Shown here: positions 18,301-25,470 of the stretch, in pieces
Position numbering within the stretch: the stretch's first letter is position 1
How the letters are laid out: each line of letters starts with the position of its first letter
Assembly: GCA_017554745.1 (NCBI GenBank)
Contig: JAFZHS010000013.1
Coordinates: forward strand, 142,964-206,963
Source of the DNA: Clostridiales bacterium
Lineage (GTDB): Bacteria > Bacillota > Clostridia > Saccharofermentanales > Saccharofermentanaceae
Reading direction: 5' to 3'
DNA: 64,000 nt
Made by a program: the position numbers and the translations under genes
The notes under the pieces: model-generated
Told to the model about the DNA's origin: nothing
The model's database searches: none
What the model saw: the letters and a program-made list of their open reading frames with translations, nothing else

Positions 18301-18522
18301 ATAAACGATAAGAGATACGAGGATTCCATAACCGATGTCCGCAACGAGATAGAGCGCTCCGCAGATGCCGATCCTGCAATGTCAGACAGGGATTTTGAAG
18401 TCGGTATCAGCCTTGGCGTATCAGAGCGCGTGATCGGCAGAAATATCGATATAGAAGACATGATACTCGAAGCCGATTCCAAGATGTATGCCGACAAGAT
18501 GGCCAGGAAGAGGCTGCGCTGA
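15391..18522 (+). CDS. Multi-domain diguanylate cyclase: GH16-like, jelly-roll, LacI-type sensor, GGDEF
   Basis: A 1043-residue protein without signal peptide or membrane helix. Residues about 1-260 form a GH16 (laminarinase/lichenase-like) beta-sandwich. The catalytic ExDxxE site reads QIDMVE (Q132, D134, E137), so the nucleophile Glu is Gln and hydrolysis should be lost. About 275-425 is a jelly-roll like CBM4/9. About 428-700 is a LacI/RbsB-type periplasmic-binding fold (VCGVWADSD, ICANDSMAIGV, VMVTGFDG). After a linker, possibly GAF-like (about 715-870), comes GGDEF (about 880-1043) with intact YGGDEF (961-966) and DYLTGLYNRRGF. No RxxD inhibitory site precedes it. I infer a cytoplasmic sugar sensor that makes c-di-GMP. 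I know of LacI-type sensors joined to GGDEF, but not with a GH16 domain. Confidence 0.85.
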   Translation: MINKISLPDGYHVAWSDDFNSNNINDSVWSAETHASGWSDGERQDYSGDKCIGFKDSCLCIRPKIETERTGATRYVSARISTFGRQDFKYGRIVARIKVPKTRGLLSYVRLMPDEGYDEETGEYKDFPLHGQIDMVEIEGARADEAVSRVAFGYPYTQRVGNYRRLNTDFSSDFHIFSCEWDQDEIIFSCDGKEYYRTSFWFKRSGETEEPYPAPFNKPFHLVIGVAVGGNKVGAGTEIPTSFDENSELLVDYVRVYQKERYDRQVVRPARILTLNTDGTDNADSVKNSDSNAFYVAEGDLNANVVFMEDELIITPSFVSGTSGGTRLLQGGFPFKKGETYEFSFDGRVDEPRTIRCQFESDKDGKLIIDPYTVNLESHWQRHRMLFEVNEDHDKASVVFVIDAISKASIHIRNITLKKRPVNTNRRKLIAVCGVWADSDNYSLFLRSLQTEEIKNNYVITSFTFNECNTGTLQAELEVEFADLLGRMELAAIIIFSEMIKSSEVLERLVQIGHEKDIPVITFQHPLEGCINADFEYENGFRQIVEHVVDVHGAKHLDMMAGIRDNRFSDARISVFKEVLTERGIDPSSARILYGDFWQARAGEVLDDALDNGYEIPEAIICANDSMAIGVCDSLSKRGIKVPEDVMVTGFDGIWQALFHAPVVTTCELDYKKIPEQILLRIKNWEEHKKIGQDTFTIPYKPLFMQSCGCRMDSQFPWANAVEVLTEESQNSFRHMLEMGHFVSRMTSSDNLDDAAANLRNSVWMWKSQYYFVGITQEEECCHSIFHGRGNKYSHAHKFYRMKYPIPDYDLILAPDSNINVLLFRQIRSQKEIFGYVANGYDRVSLRSEQRFEEFSLFVNAAVNAVNNNRKLITKNKASELLSEQDYLTGLYNRRGFFASITKMLNSPANAGRILSLFSVDMDKLKTINDAYGHENGDVAIQTLARALQKFVKDDGIAARYGGDEFALAIINDKRYEDSITDVRNEIERSADADPAMSDRDFEVGISLGVSERVIGRNIDIEDMILEADSKMYADKMARKRLR

Positions 18523-18548
18523 TATTCACTTCTTACTGAAAGAAAAAA

Positions 18549-18577
18549 ACGCTGCCGTTATTCTTCGGCAGCGTTTT
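18549..18577. terminator. Bidirectional terminator between convergent genes
   Basis: An 8-base perfect stem CGCTGCCG/CGGCAGCG with an A-run on the left and T-run on the right works on both strands. The stop codon of the minus-strand PAP2 gene lies in the loop, so one arm is coding. Confidence 0.87.
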
Positions 18578-19193
18578 CATTTGCTTGTATTTTATCTTTG
18601 CGCAAGGACAGTTTCCTTATCGCTACATGATATACGTAATAGGCTATGACGCTCGTTCCTAAGCCTAAGAATAAACCGCCCAGAACATCGGTCGGATAAT
18701 GCACGCCTACATAAAGTCTTGAGTATGCGATTATCGTCGCGTATATGAGTGTCAAAAGCGCGAAAAGCTTGTAGGACAAAGTCATCTTTGAACGCGTCAT
18801 GATGCCGGCTTCTTTCGCGACGGGAAGCCCGATCAATGCTACTAAGAGCAGCACGCCTGCGACCGCAAATGAAGCGCCTGTGTGGCCGGAAGGGAAGGAG
18901 TAGTCCTTCTGCTTTTCGATGAGATTGACGAGGCCGTTAACTGCTTCGTAAGGTCTTGTCCTGCCTACAGCGTTTTTGATGACGAGATTTGTGATGATGG
19001 CTTCCAATGCAAGGCTTGCTCCGGCGATGGCACCGGGTCTTCTTGTTTTCGGAATGATCAACATGGCAACACACAAAAGTATCCAGATCCATCCGCTGTC
19101 GCATGTATGCGTGATGACCTTTAAGGCCGGAGTAAGTGCCTCCGATCTTAAATGCTCTTGTATGTATATCAGGAATCCGGAATCCCAGTCCAT
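18558..19193 (-). CDS. PAP2-family membrane phosphatase
   Basis: A 211-residue membrane protein with about five hydrophobic helices and the three-part phosphatase signature KNAVGRTRPYE, PSGHTGASF and SRLYVGVHYPTDVLGG (catalytic His pair and Arg). Such enzymes dephosphorylate undecaprenyl pyrophosphate, phosphatidate or phosphatidylglycerophosphate at the outer membrane face. An undecaprenyl-pyrophosphate phosphatase role is plausible but not provable from sequence. The start was set at ATG rather than the TTG two codons before it, because GAGAGG lies 7 bases from the ATG. It lies 78 bases downstream of the GGDEF gene on the same strand and may share its transcript. Confidence 0.88.
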   Translation of the reverse strand: MDWDSGFLIYIQEHLRSEALTPALKVITHTCDSGWIWILLCVAMLIIPKTRRPGAIAGASLALEAIITNLVIKNAVGRTRPYEAVNGLVNLIEKQKDYSFPSGHTGASFAVAGVLLLVALIGLPVAKEAGIMTRSKMTLSYKLFALLTLIYATIIAYSRLYVGVHYPTDVLGGLFLGLGTSVIAYYVYHVAIRKLSLRKDKIQANENAAEE

Positions 19194-19271
19194 CAGCAAA
19201 CCTCTCGATCAAGTATTACCTAATTATTGTAATACTAATTGCAGTCCGGTCTGTGACAATACAATGATAAA

Positions 19272-20441
19272 TTACCGGGGCTCGTCAGACTGTCTGTTAT
19301 GACGTCTGTTGTGATTGCTGTAATAGACGTTTTTGTCTTTATACATCAGATGGTCGATCGTATAGAGAAGACCTGATAATTCCTCACCGTGGTAATCGAA
19401 GGTGGAGCCGCCTATAGCGCACGAGAGCTTATACGGCTTGCCGGATGTGTCGTTATATTCATCTACTGCTTTCGATATTCTTTCTTTGTAAGGCTCGATG
19501 CTGTCACCTTTGAACCTGCGGATCAGGATAACGAATTCATCGCCTGCAAATCTTATTACTCTGCCTTCGCCTTTCATAACGTTGACAAGAATATTCGCAA
19601 AAGCTACCAGCGCATTGTCGCCTTCCTCGTGTGAGAAATCGTCGTTGATCTGCTTAAAGCCGTTGAGATCGATCATGAACGCGGCGATCTTTTCGGGCTT
19701 TTTGTGGATAAGTCTTTTGCGGATTATCTCGAGCTCATAACGGTTATTAACGCCCGTGAGCTTATCGATATAGATGCATTCGTTCTGAAGGCACGTTACC
19801 AGTCCGGCAAAGGCAATCGCGAAGCTTACAGGCTGCAGGGAGATGCCGTAGACATTCATCTGTACAGCCACCGCAAGGAGGATGGGCATAAGGAACTGCC
19901 AGGCTGGGAAGTATCCGAGGGAAGGGTTCCTTATCTTTGAGATGAAATAGAACGCATATCCGTAGAAGATCAGGAGCAATCCTACGATGATGAAGATTAT
20001 GTACAGTCCCTCTCTGGAATAGACGTTGTTCTCGTCAAGAGAGAAAACTACAGGCGTGAAGAAGTTGATCATAAGAAGGATTATCTCGATGGCGCTTACT
20101 AATGCGAAAAAGCAGACTTGCAGCTTCGGCACCTGCTTGTCGATATGACTTACGACAAGGTATATGATTCCTATTCCGACGAGAAGATTAAACAGATAAA
20201 GATAAGTATTGCCGATCATGAGGGCAATTCTGTAACTGGTTCCCGGAGTGCCGTCGCAGATCGATGTAAAAGCATCGGCTATACAGTTAAAAAGCGAAGC
20301 GGCCATGAGAAGGAAGAGCAGATGACTCTCTTTCTTCCTCGTCGGCATATACCAGCCTTTTGTGAACATGAGAACCAGAAGCAGGCATACTCCTACCGAA
20401 TCAGTGATCAGTATCGAAGTAAGATTGATAGAAGATGTCAT
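19272..20441 (-). CDS. Membrane-bound GGDEF protein (probable diguanylate cyclase)
   Basis: A 389-residue protein with six or seven hydrophobic helices in residues 1-215, followed by a GGDEF domain (about 220-375). The domain starts DKLTGVNNRYELE, has DLNGFKQINDDFSHEEGDNAL, and the active-site loop reads RFAGDEFVIL. AGDEF in place of GGDEF is tolerated in some active cyclases, so c-di-GMP synthesis is likely. The N-terminal module resembles the unnamed multi-pass sensor found on many clostridial GGDEF proteins. GGAGG lies 7 bases before the ATG. A TATAAT at 20494-20499 on this strand may be its -10. It lies next to, and opposite, the GH16-GGDEF fusion, so two c-di-GMP genes sit within 5 kb. 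Confidence 0.87.
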   Translation of the reverse strand: MTSSINLTSILITDSVGVCLLLVLMFTKGWYMPTRKKESHLLFLLMAASLFNCIADAFTSICDGTPGTSYRIALMIGNTYLYLFNLLVGIGIIYLVVSHIDKQVPKLQVCFFALVSAIEIILLMINFFTPVVFSLDENNVYSREGLYIIFIIVGLLLIFYGYAFYFISKIRNPSLGYFPAWQFLMPILLAVAVQMNVYGISLQPVSFAIAFAGLVTCLQNECIYIDKLTGVNNRYELEIIRKRLIHKKPEKIAAFMIDLNGFKQINDDFSHEEGDNALVAFANILVNVMKGEGRVIRFAGDEFVILIRRFKGDSIEPYKERISKAVDEYNDTSGKPYKLSCAIGGSTFDYHGEELSGLLYTIDHLMYKDKNVYYSNHNRRHNRQSDEPR

Positions 20442-20578
20442 CTTCGAGCCTCCGGCAAGAATCTTAAAATATTTTTATATTCTTGATACCAACATTATAT
20501 CCATATATTTGTCCATTGGAATACGCACAATGTTAACGTTGTGTAATGGATCGGTTATAACGATGAATACCGGAAAGC

Positions 20579-21958
20579 TCAGGTGATGTCTTTTGCCCAG
20601 ATGCCGCTCTTAACAAACAGGCCGCCGGTAATGCATTTGATGAGCTCCAATGCCTGTACGGCTGCTACCATCCAGATAAGAGGAAGACTCGTATAGTGAC
20701 TTAAAACGAATGCAAAAGGCACAGATAAGATCCATACAAAGCCTGAATCGAAGATCATGGTTATAAGTGTCTTTCCGCCGGATCTGATAATGAAATAAGA
20801 TGCGTGCGTGAAAGAGTAGAAGGGCATGAGCGTGCCGTTGATAACTATGAGCCATGTTGCGAGATTCTTTATCTCGACAGTTGCGTCGGGGAATATCATA
20901 GGGAAGAAGGGGCTTACGCAGATCATGATAATTCCGAATAATGTTCCGAATGCTACAGTGAACCATATCATCCTGAATGCATTTTTCTTTGCTTCTTCTA
21001 CTTTGCCGCTTCCCAATATCTGACCTGTAAGGATTCCGACTGCTTCTCCCATAGCAACGAATGCGACCATCATTACGTTATAGATAGATGTCTCGATCTG
21101 AATGGCAGCCATGGCATCAAGAGTCCTGTATGAATAGGACTGATTGAGCATCGTAATACCGAAAGACCACATTGTCTCGTTCAAGAGAAGAGGAGTAGCC
21201 CTGATGATGAATTCGCGTGCCATTTTACCCGGTATCCTGAAATGTTTGAAAGCACCGACAATGAAGGGGCATTGTTCTTTATGCGTAGCAACATAAACAA
21301 CGAGCACACCGAGCTCTACAAATCTTGAGATTACCGTGGCAATCGCGGCACCGAGAGCACCTAATGCAGGAAAGCCCAAAAGACCGTAGATGAGCAAAAG
21401 GTTGCCTGTGAAGTTAACGAGGATGGCACATGCCGAAGCAACGAGCGGTACCTTGGTCTGACCGATGTCACGAAGCGTACCTGCATATGCCTGGCAGATT
21501 CCGATAGGTATCAGGGATATGATCATGACATGGAGATACTGAACGCCGATCTTCAGTGTCTCTGCGGCATCAGCAGGATCACCTTCGCCCTGAAGATATC
21601 TTGACACGAGGAAGGTGGCACCAAAATAAAAAATAAAGCAGGCGAGCACAGACAGGATCAGATTGGTGATCAGTTTGAATCTGAAAGTGATCCTGACGCC
21701 TTCCCAGTCTTTCTTACCGTAATACTGGGCGGTGAAGATTCCCGAACCTGCAGTCGCACCGAAAGTCATGAGGTAGAAAACGAACATCATCTGGTTGGCA
21801 ATACCTACGCCCGAGAGCGCATTGGTACTTACCTGACCGATCATGAAATTATCCAAAAGATTGACGATCTGAGACACACCGTTCTGGATCATCATAGGAA
21901 CGGCGATCTTCAATAGTCTTCTGTAAAGGTCTTTGTTTTTATTTATTGCTAAAGTCAT
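20579..21958 (-). CDS. MATE family efflux transporter
   Basis: A 459-residue, 12-helix MATE protein with the two-lobe MatE repeat: the first begins LLKIAVPMMIQNGVSQIVNLLDNFMIGQ, written here only in part as PMMIQNGVSQIVN and LDNFMIG, and the second begins near FIIRATPLLLNETMWSFG. It exports cationic drugs or metabolites using Na+ or H+ gradients; the substrate is unknown. The ATG lies 7 bases after a TATAAT with a TTGTAA -35 at the ideal 17-base distance and there is no ribosome-binding site, so the mRNA should be leaderless. The downstream end lies close to a 137-base gap before the GGDEF gene promoter region. No regulator is adjacent. Confidence 0.92.
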   Translation of the reverse strand: MTLAINKNKDLYRRLLKIAVPMMIQNGVSQIVNLLDNFMIGQVSTNALSGVGIANQMMFVFYLMTFGATAGSGIFTAQYYGKKDWEGVRITFRFKLITNLILSVLACFIFYFGATFLVSRYLQGEGDPADAAETLKIGVQYLHVMIISLIPIGICQAYAGTLRDIGQTKVPLVASACAILVNFTGNLLLIYGLLGFPALGALGAAIATVISRFVELGVLVVYVATHKEQCPFIVGAFKHFRIPGKMAREFIIRATPLLLNETMWSFGITMLNQSYSYRTLDAMAAIQIETSIYNVMMVAFVAMGEAVGILTGQILGSGKVEEAKKNAFRMIWFTVAFGTLFGIIMICVSPFFPMIFPDATVEIKNLATWLIVINGTLMPFYSFTHASYFIIRSGGKTLITMIFDSGFVWILSVPFAFVLSHYTSLPLIWMVAAVQALELIKCITGGLFVKSGIWAKDIT

Positions 21959-21965
21959 AACGGCG

Positions 21966-21994
21966 ATTATATAGATAAAGGCGTTGGGTTACAA
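21966..21994 (-). promoter_or_regulatory. Promoter of the MATE gene (leaderless)
   Basis: On the minus strand TTGTAA (21994-21989), 17-base spacer, TATAAT (21971-21966), then 7 bases to the ATG at 21958. The -35 lies inside the loop and arm of the hairpin that ends larA, so terminator and promoter overlap. Confidence 0.72.
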
Positions 21995-22001
21995 CGCCTT
22001 T
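21977..22001 (-). terminator. Hairpin terminator after larA
   Basis: A 10-base perfect stem (AAAGGCGTTG/CAACGCCTTT) with a 5-base loop. In the minus direction it is followed by TTTATC, a modest T-tail. Confidence 0.6.
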
Positions 22002-22033
22002 TCGAAATGTTGTCCCATAAATTGTTCTATAGA

Positions 22034-23287
22034 TTATTCTTCAGGCGGCATAGGAAGTGTGGCGCCTCCGAAAGGCATACAGATGACTGAGCAATCTTCT
22101 CCGTATCTTGCGTATGCTTCATCAAAAGCTTCCTGCGCCGAATGCATTGGCTCTAAGAAGATGCTTCTTACAAAGTCATCGTCCATCTCGGAGATTAGAA
22201 CGATCTTCGCGTGCTTTAAGACCATTGCTATCGCAGCTGCCTTGTGTCCGCCCAACTGGAAGTCTCTTCCTACTCTTTCGATAAGCTCATCAGGAGTATT
22301 TGCCGTGGTGAGCCATTCTTCAAACTTGGCGCTTCCCAAACCTTCATTGCAGGCACCGATGACGATGATCGTACCGCCGTCTCTTACAGCATACTTGGAA
22401 TTATCCAAAGCCTTCTGTGTCTGGTAAAGGTTAGCGTCCTTAGGCGCGCCTCCCTGGGATACGATGACGATGTCGGCTCTTCTCTTGAGAGGCTTTCTGT
22501 ACATCTGATCCAGGTACTTGCAGCCTTCCCTGTGAGCCTTCGTGACGTCGCCTGCAACGCAGTAAACGATGTGCTTATGCTCATCGAGGATCGGGTTTAC
22601 GATGAATCCGAAATGGCAGAATGTCTCTGACTCTTCGATGTCTGCTCTGATAGGGTTGCCGTTCAAGTTGCCTGCGCAGGCCTTCTCATCTACCATCATG
22701 CGGTGGTTTGCCTGAATGGCGGAGGGTGTGGAAACGCCGGGCATAAGGGCCTTAGCGCCGCCGGAATATCCTGCGAAATAGTGGAACTCGATATTGCCTA
22801 CGCCGATCCTGAAATCAGCTTCTGCAACGCTTCTCGTGATATCAACGGGAGTGCCTCTTGAAGTATCGCCCATGTGAATGCAGTCAGAAGGGTCGCTGTC
22901 GATGCAATTAACTTCACTGTATACACGCTCGCCGACAAGCTTTTTCTTTTCTTCTTCGGTGTGCGGTCTGTGTGAACCGAGCGCGAAAACAACTGTGATG
23001 TCCTTAGGATCGCATCCTGCTAAATAGAGCTCATCAAGGATGGAAGGAATGACGTCAAAGCTCGGAAGCGGTCTTGAGATGTCACTTGTAACGATGACGA
23101 TCTTCTGGCCGGGCTTGGCTAAGTCCTTTAAGCGGGGTGAGCCGATAGGATTCTCGAGCGCATAGACGACTGCGTCAGGGCCGCGTCTTGCATGCTCGAT
23201 CTCGTTTGCGACAAGGATCTGATCGAGATTCTTATCGGGAATATCAACTATTTGTACGCCTTTGCCGTAGCCGAATTCAACCTTCAT
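22034..23287 (-). CDS. larA: LarA-family protein (lactate racemase domain, DUF2088)
   Basis: A 417-residue LarA homologue. Visible family segments are FGYGKG at the start, ITSDISRPLPS, ALGSHRPHTEEE (His of the active site), HYFAGYSGGAKALMPG (contains the lysine that anchors the nickel-pincer cofactor in true LarA) and HRMMVDE. LarA racemises lactate with a nickel pincer nucleotide made by LarB, LarC and LarE. None of these is adjacent, and the LarA superfamily includes racemases and epimerases for other 2-hydroxy acids and sugar acids, so the substrate is open. The ATG four codons inside the longest frame was chosen because GGAG lies 6 bases before it. A TTGAGA/TAAAAT promoter precedes it. 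Confidence 0.8.
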   Translation of the reverse strand: MKVEFGYGKGVQIVDIPDKNLDQILVANEIEHARRGPDAVVYALENPIGSPRLKDLAKPGQKIVIVTSDISRPLPSFDVIPSILDELYLAGCDPKDITVVFALGSHRPHTEEEKKKLVGERVYSEVNCIDSDPSDCIHMGDTSRGTPVDITRSVAEADFRIGVGNIEFHYFAGYSGGAKALMPGVSTPSAIQANHRMMVDEKACAGNLNGNPIRADIEESETFCHFGFIVNPILDEHKHIVYCVAGDVTKAHREGCKYLDQMYRKPLKRRADIVIVSQGGAPKDANLYQTQKALDNSKYAVRDGGTIIVIGACNEGLGSAKFEEWLTTANTPDELIERVGRDFQLGGHKAAAIAMVLKHAKIVLISEMDDDFVRSIFLEPMHSAQEAFDEAYARYGEDCSVICMPFGGATLPMPPEE

Positions 23288-23317
23288 AATGCGCTCCATA
23301 GAAAAATAGATTCTACT

Positions 23318-23345
23318 ATTTTACATTGTCGGGAATGTTTCTCAA
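23318..23345 (-). promoter_or_regulatory. Promoter of larA
   Basis: Minus strand: TTGAGA (23345-23340), 16-base spacer, TAAAAT (23323-23318), about 25 bases of leader to the ATG. Confidence 0.55.
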
Positions 23346-23541
23346 TAACGAAGGGTCACAAAAGCGATAATCGTTAAGTTCTTGTATTTGGTGAAGTTAA
23401 TGCTTTTCCTGCTGCAGTATTTCTTCATAAGGCGTAATGACAAATAACGCTCTTGTGCAGGTTGCTTTTTTTATCGATGAAAAAAGGGCGTTTTGCCCCG
23501 GCTCAAACAAGTTTTTTTGATAGCCCCTATGCTATGATTTT
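23346..23541 (+). other. Gap between larA and the glnA leader
   Basis: This non-coding stretch holds an AT palindrome TTTTTTATCGATGAAAAAA (about 23467-23485), a short GGGC/GCCC hairpin and, at its end, TATGAT (23533-23538), the likely -10 of glnA. I see no gene, riboswitch or sigma-54 site. Confidence 0.35.
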
Positions 23542-23595
23542 AATAAGTAAGCGTTGACCTGAACGTGCAATAACATTTTCGGGTCAGCGCTTATT
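23542..23595 (+). promoter_or_regulatory. Long hairpin in the glnA leader
   Basis: Left arm 23542-23562 pairs with 23579-23595 to form 17 base pairs (15 Watson-Crick, two G-U) with a 4-base bulge GTAA and a 16-base loop. If TATGAT is the -10, the hairpin forms the very 5' end of the mRNA, ending 10 bases before the GGAGG. It may stabilise the mRNA or be a binding site for a nitrogen-responsive RNA-binding protein (for example an ANTAR type); this is inference. Confidence 0.6.
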
Positions 23596-23618
23596 GTACT
23601 TTAGCGGAGGTGGAATAT

Positions 23619-25043
23619 ATGCTAAGTAACTTTGAGGAAGCGAGGATCTTCATCGACGAGAATGACATCAAGATGATCGATTTCAGGATGATAGATCTCA
23701 ACGGAAGATGGCATCATCTGACGATCCCGGCAGACAGATTCACTGAATCTATCATGACAGCAGGCATAGGATTTGACGGCAGCAACTATGGTTTTGCTCC
23801 CGTTGAGAAGAGTGACATGGTATTTATTCCTGATCTCTCTAGTGCCGCTATCGACGATTTCTGCGAGATCAAGACTCTCTCCATGATCGGCGACGTCAGG
23901 ATCATCGGTAAGGACGCGAATGTACCTTTTAACCAGGAGCCCAGAAATGTCTGCAAGCGCGCAGAAGAGTATATGAAGGAACTAGGTGTGGCAGATACAT
24001 TCCTTTTGGGACCTGAGTTCGAATTCTATGTTTTCGACGAGGTAACCTACAATAACAAACCCAACAGTTCCGGATTTACGATCGATGGCGAGGAAATGTT
24101 CTGGAACACCGGAGAGTTCGGAAGCCGTGGCTTCCAGACACCGCACCAGGGAGGCTATCACGCAGCGCCGCCGCAGGATATCGCTTACGATTACAGAAGC
24201 CGTGTAACGATGCTGATGGAGAATCAGGGTATCAAGGTCAAGTATCACCATCACGAAGTCGGTTCCGGCCAGATGGAGATAGAAGTCGAATTCGGCGGAA
24301 TGACCGAGATGGCCGATAAGACGATGCTCACCAAGTACATCGTCAAGAACGAGGCAGTCAAGGAAGGCAAGACCGCTACATTCATGCCGAAGCCCATCTA
24401 CGGCGAGGCAGGTTCCGGCATGCACGTCCACATGCTCATGTTCAAGGACGGCCAGCCGGTCTTCTACGACGAGAACGGTTATTCCGGACTGTCCCAGACG
24501 GCTCTGCATTTCATAGGCGGTGTTCTGAAGCACGTTCCTGCGATCTGCGCATTCTCGAACCCTTCTACTAACTCTTACAAGAGACTTCTTCCGGGCTTCG
24601 AAGCTCCTGTTACGATCGGCTACGCTACTGCCAACAGAAGTGCCGTTATCCGTATTCCGGCTTACGCAAAGACTCCCGACAAGAAGAGATTCGAGCTCCG
24701 TAACCCTGATGCCACATGCAATCCTTACTATTGCTACGCTGCCATCCTCATGGCAGGCTTAGACGGCATCAAGAATAAGATCGATCCTGAGAAAGAAGGC
24801 TACGGCCCCTATGACTTCAATCTCTTTAACCTGTCTGACGAGGATAAGAAAAAAATCAAGGGTCTGCCCAAGTCTTTAGGCTCAGCTCTTAAGGCTCTCG
24901 AAAAGGATCACGACTTCCTTACCGAAGGCGGCGTTTTCCCGATCGAACTCATCAACATCTGGATCGCCAACCGCCGTAAAGACCTGGCGCGCCACATCTC
25001 AATGCCGACACCTATGGAATACGAGATGTATTACGATCTGTGA
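23619..25043 (+). CDS. glnA: Glutamine synthetase, type I
   Basis: A 474-residue GSI that makes glutamine from glutamate, ammonia and ATP as a dodecamer in the cytoplasm. Visible blocks are GIGFDGSNYGF (FDGSS-like region), GPEFEFYVF (metal-ligand Glu), HHHEVGSGQMEIE, GSGMHVHMLMF, NPSTNSYKRLLPGFEAP and NRSAVIRIP. The loop that carries the adenylylated Tyr in enteric GSI reads FNLFNLSDED, with Phe, so adenylylation control is unlikely. Gram-positive feedback control through GlnR is not testable here. The ATG was chosen because GGAGG lies 8 bases upstream; the upstream in-frame GTG overlaps that site. It is a single-gene unit: own leader hairpin and terminator. Confidence 0.95.
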   Translation: MLSNFEEARIFIDENDIKMIDFRMIDLNGRWHHLTIPADRFTESIMTAGIGFDGSNYGFAPVEKSDMVFIPDLSSAAIDDFCEIKTLSMIGDVRIIGKDANVPFNQEPRNVCKRAEEYMKELGVADTFLLGPEFEFYVFDEVTYNNKPNSSGFTIDGEEMFWNTGEFGSRGFQTPHQGGYHAAPPQDIAYDYRSRVTMLMENQGIKVKYHHHEVGSGQMEIEVEFGGMTEMADKTMLTKYIVKNEAVKEGKTATFMPKPIYGEAGSGMHVHMLMFKDGQPVFYDENGYSGLSQTALHFIGGVLKHVPAICAFSNPSTNSYKRLLPGFEAPVTIGYATANRSAVIRIPAYAKTPDKKRFELRNPDATCNPYYCYAAILMAGLDGIKNKIDPEKEGYGPYDFNLFNLSDEDKKKIKGLPKSLGSALKALEKDHDFLTEGGVFPIELINIWIANRRKDLARHISMPTPMEYEMYYDL

Positions 25044-25065
25044 TGAATTAATTCACTGAATGCTT

Positions 25066-25097
25066 AGGGCCGTCCTGTGTGGGCGGCCCTTTTTCTT
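25066..25097 (+). terminator. Intrinsic terminator of glnA
   Basis: A GC-rich stem AGGGCCGtCC/GGgCGGCCCT with a 5-base loop and five T immediately after. Confidence 0.9.
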
Positions 25098-25144
25098 ATA
25101 TGTAGTTTCCGGCCTGCTATCAATTAGTTGACAAATCACTACTA

Positions 25145-25187
25145 AAAAGTGAGGCGAAAAGTGCGATTTAATCAAAAGCTCACTTTT
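25145..25187 (-). terminator. Probable terminator of the HAD/small-protein operon
   Basis: AAAAGTGAG and CTCACTTTT form a 9-base stem; read on the minus strand the right arm runs into five T. A second hairpin (TAACATTT/AAATGTTA, 25192-25215) lies between it and the stop codon. Confidence 0.5.
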
Positions 25188-25254
25188 CAGATAACATTTG
25201 AGCCGCGAAATGTTAGCAAAAATGTTGGTTATTCAAAGAACAACTATTTATTCT

Positions 25255-25470
25255 TCAGTAAATAGTCTTTACTTCATCTACACCGCACTGCCTTTTGAAC
25301 TCTGCGATGTCCGCGTCTGACTTGATCAGCATGACGTCTCTGTACTTGCCGGTCTTATTGTCAATGAAGCCGGCCGTCTTCTCGCCGGTGCAGATGCTGG
25401 ACTTAACGGCGGGAGTCTCGTTTTCCTTATCGTAGGACAGCTGCGCAGATTTTTTCTTGCCGAACATCAT
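25255..25470 (-). CDS. Small hypothetical protein, conserved-looking (71 aa)
   Basis: A 71-residue soluble protein (or 70 if the second of two consecutive ATG codons is used) starting MMFGKKKSAQLS, with a central TGEKTAGFIDNKTGKYRDVML strand-like region quoted here only in part (GFIDNKTGKYR) and a C-terminal helix DADIAEFKRQCGVDEVK. One Cys in each half. It overlaps the HAD gene stop by ATGA and AAAGGAG sits 5-8 bases before the ATG pair, so it is translated from the same mRNA by coupling. I do not recognise the family. A role tied to the HAD phosphatase is only a guess from coupling. Confidence 0.65.
   Translation of the reverse strand: MMFGKKKSAQLSYDKENETPAVKSSICTGEKTAGFIDNKTGKYRDVMLIKSDADIAEFKRQCGVDEVKTIY

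Noticed and set aside
23346..23541. Sigma-54 or GlnR/TnrA-type site before glnA
   Set aside because: No TGGCAC-N5-TTGCA element and no clear TGTNA-N7-TNACA box.
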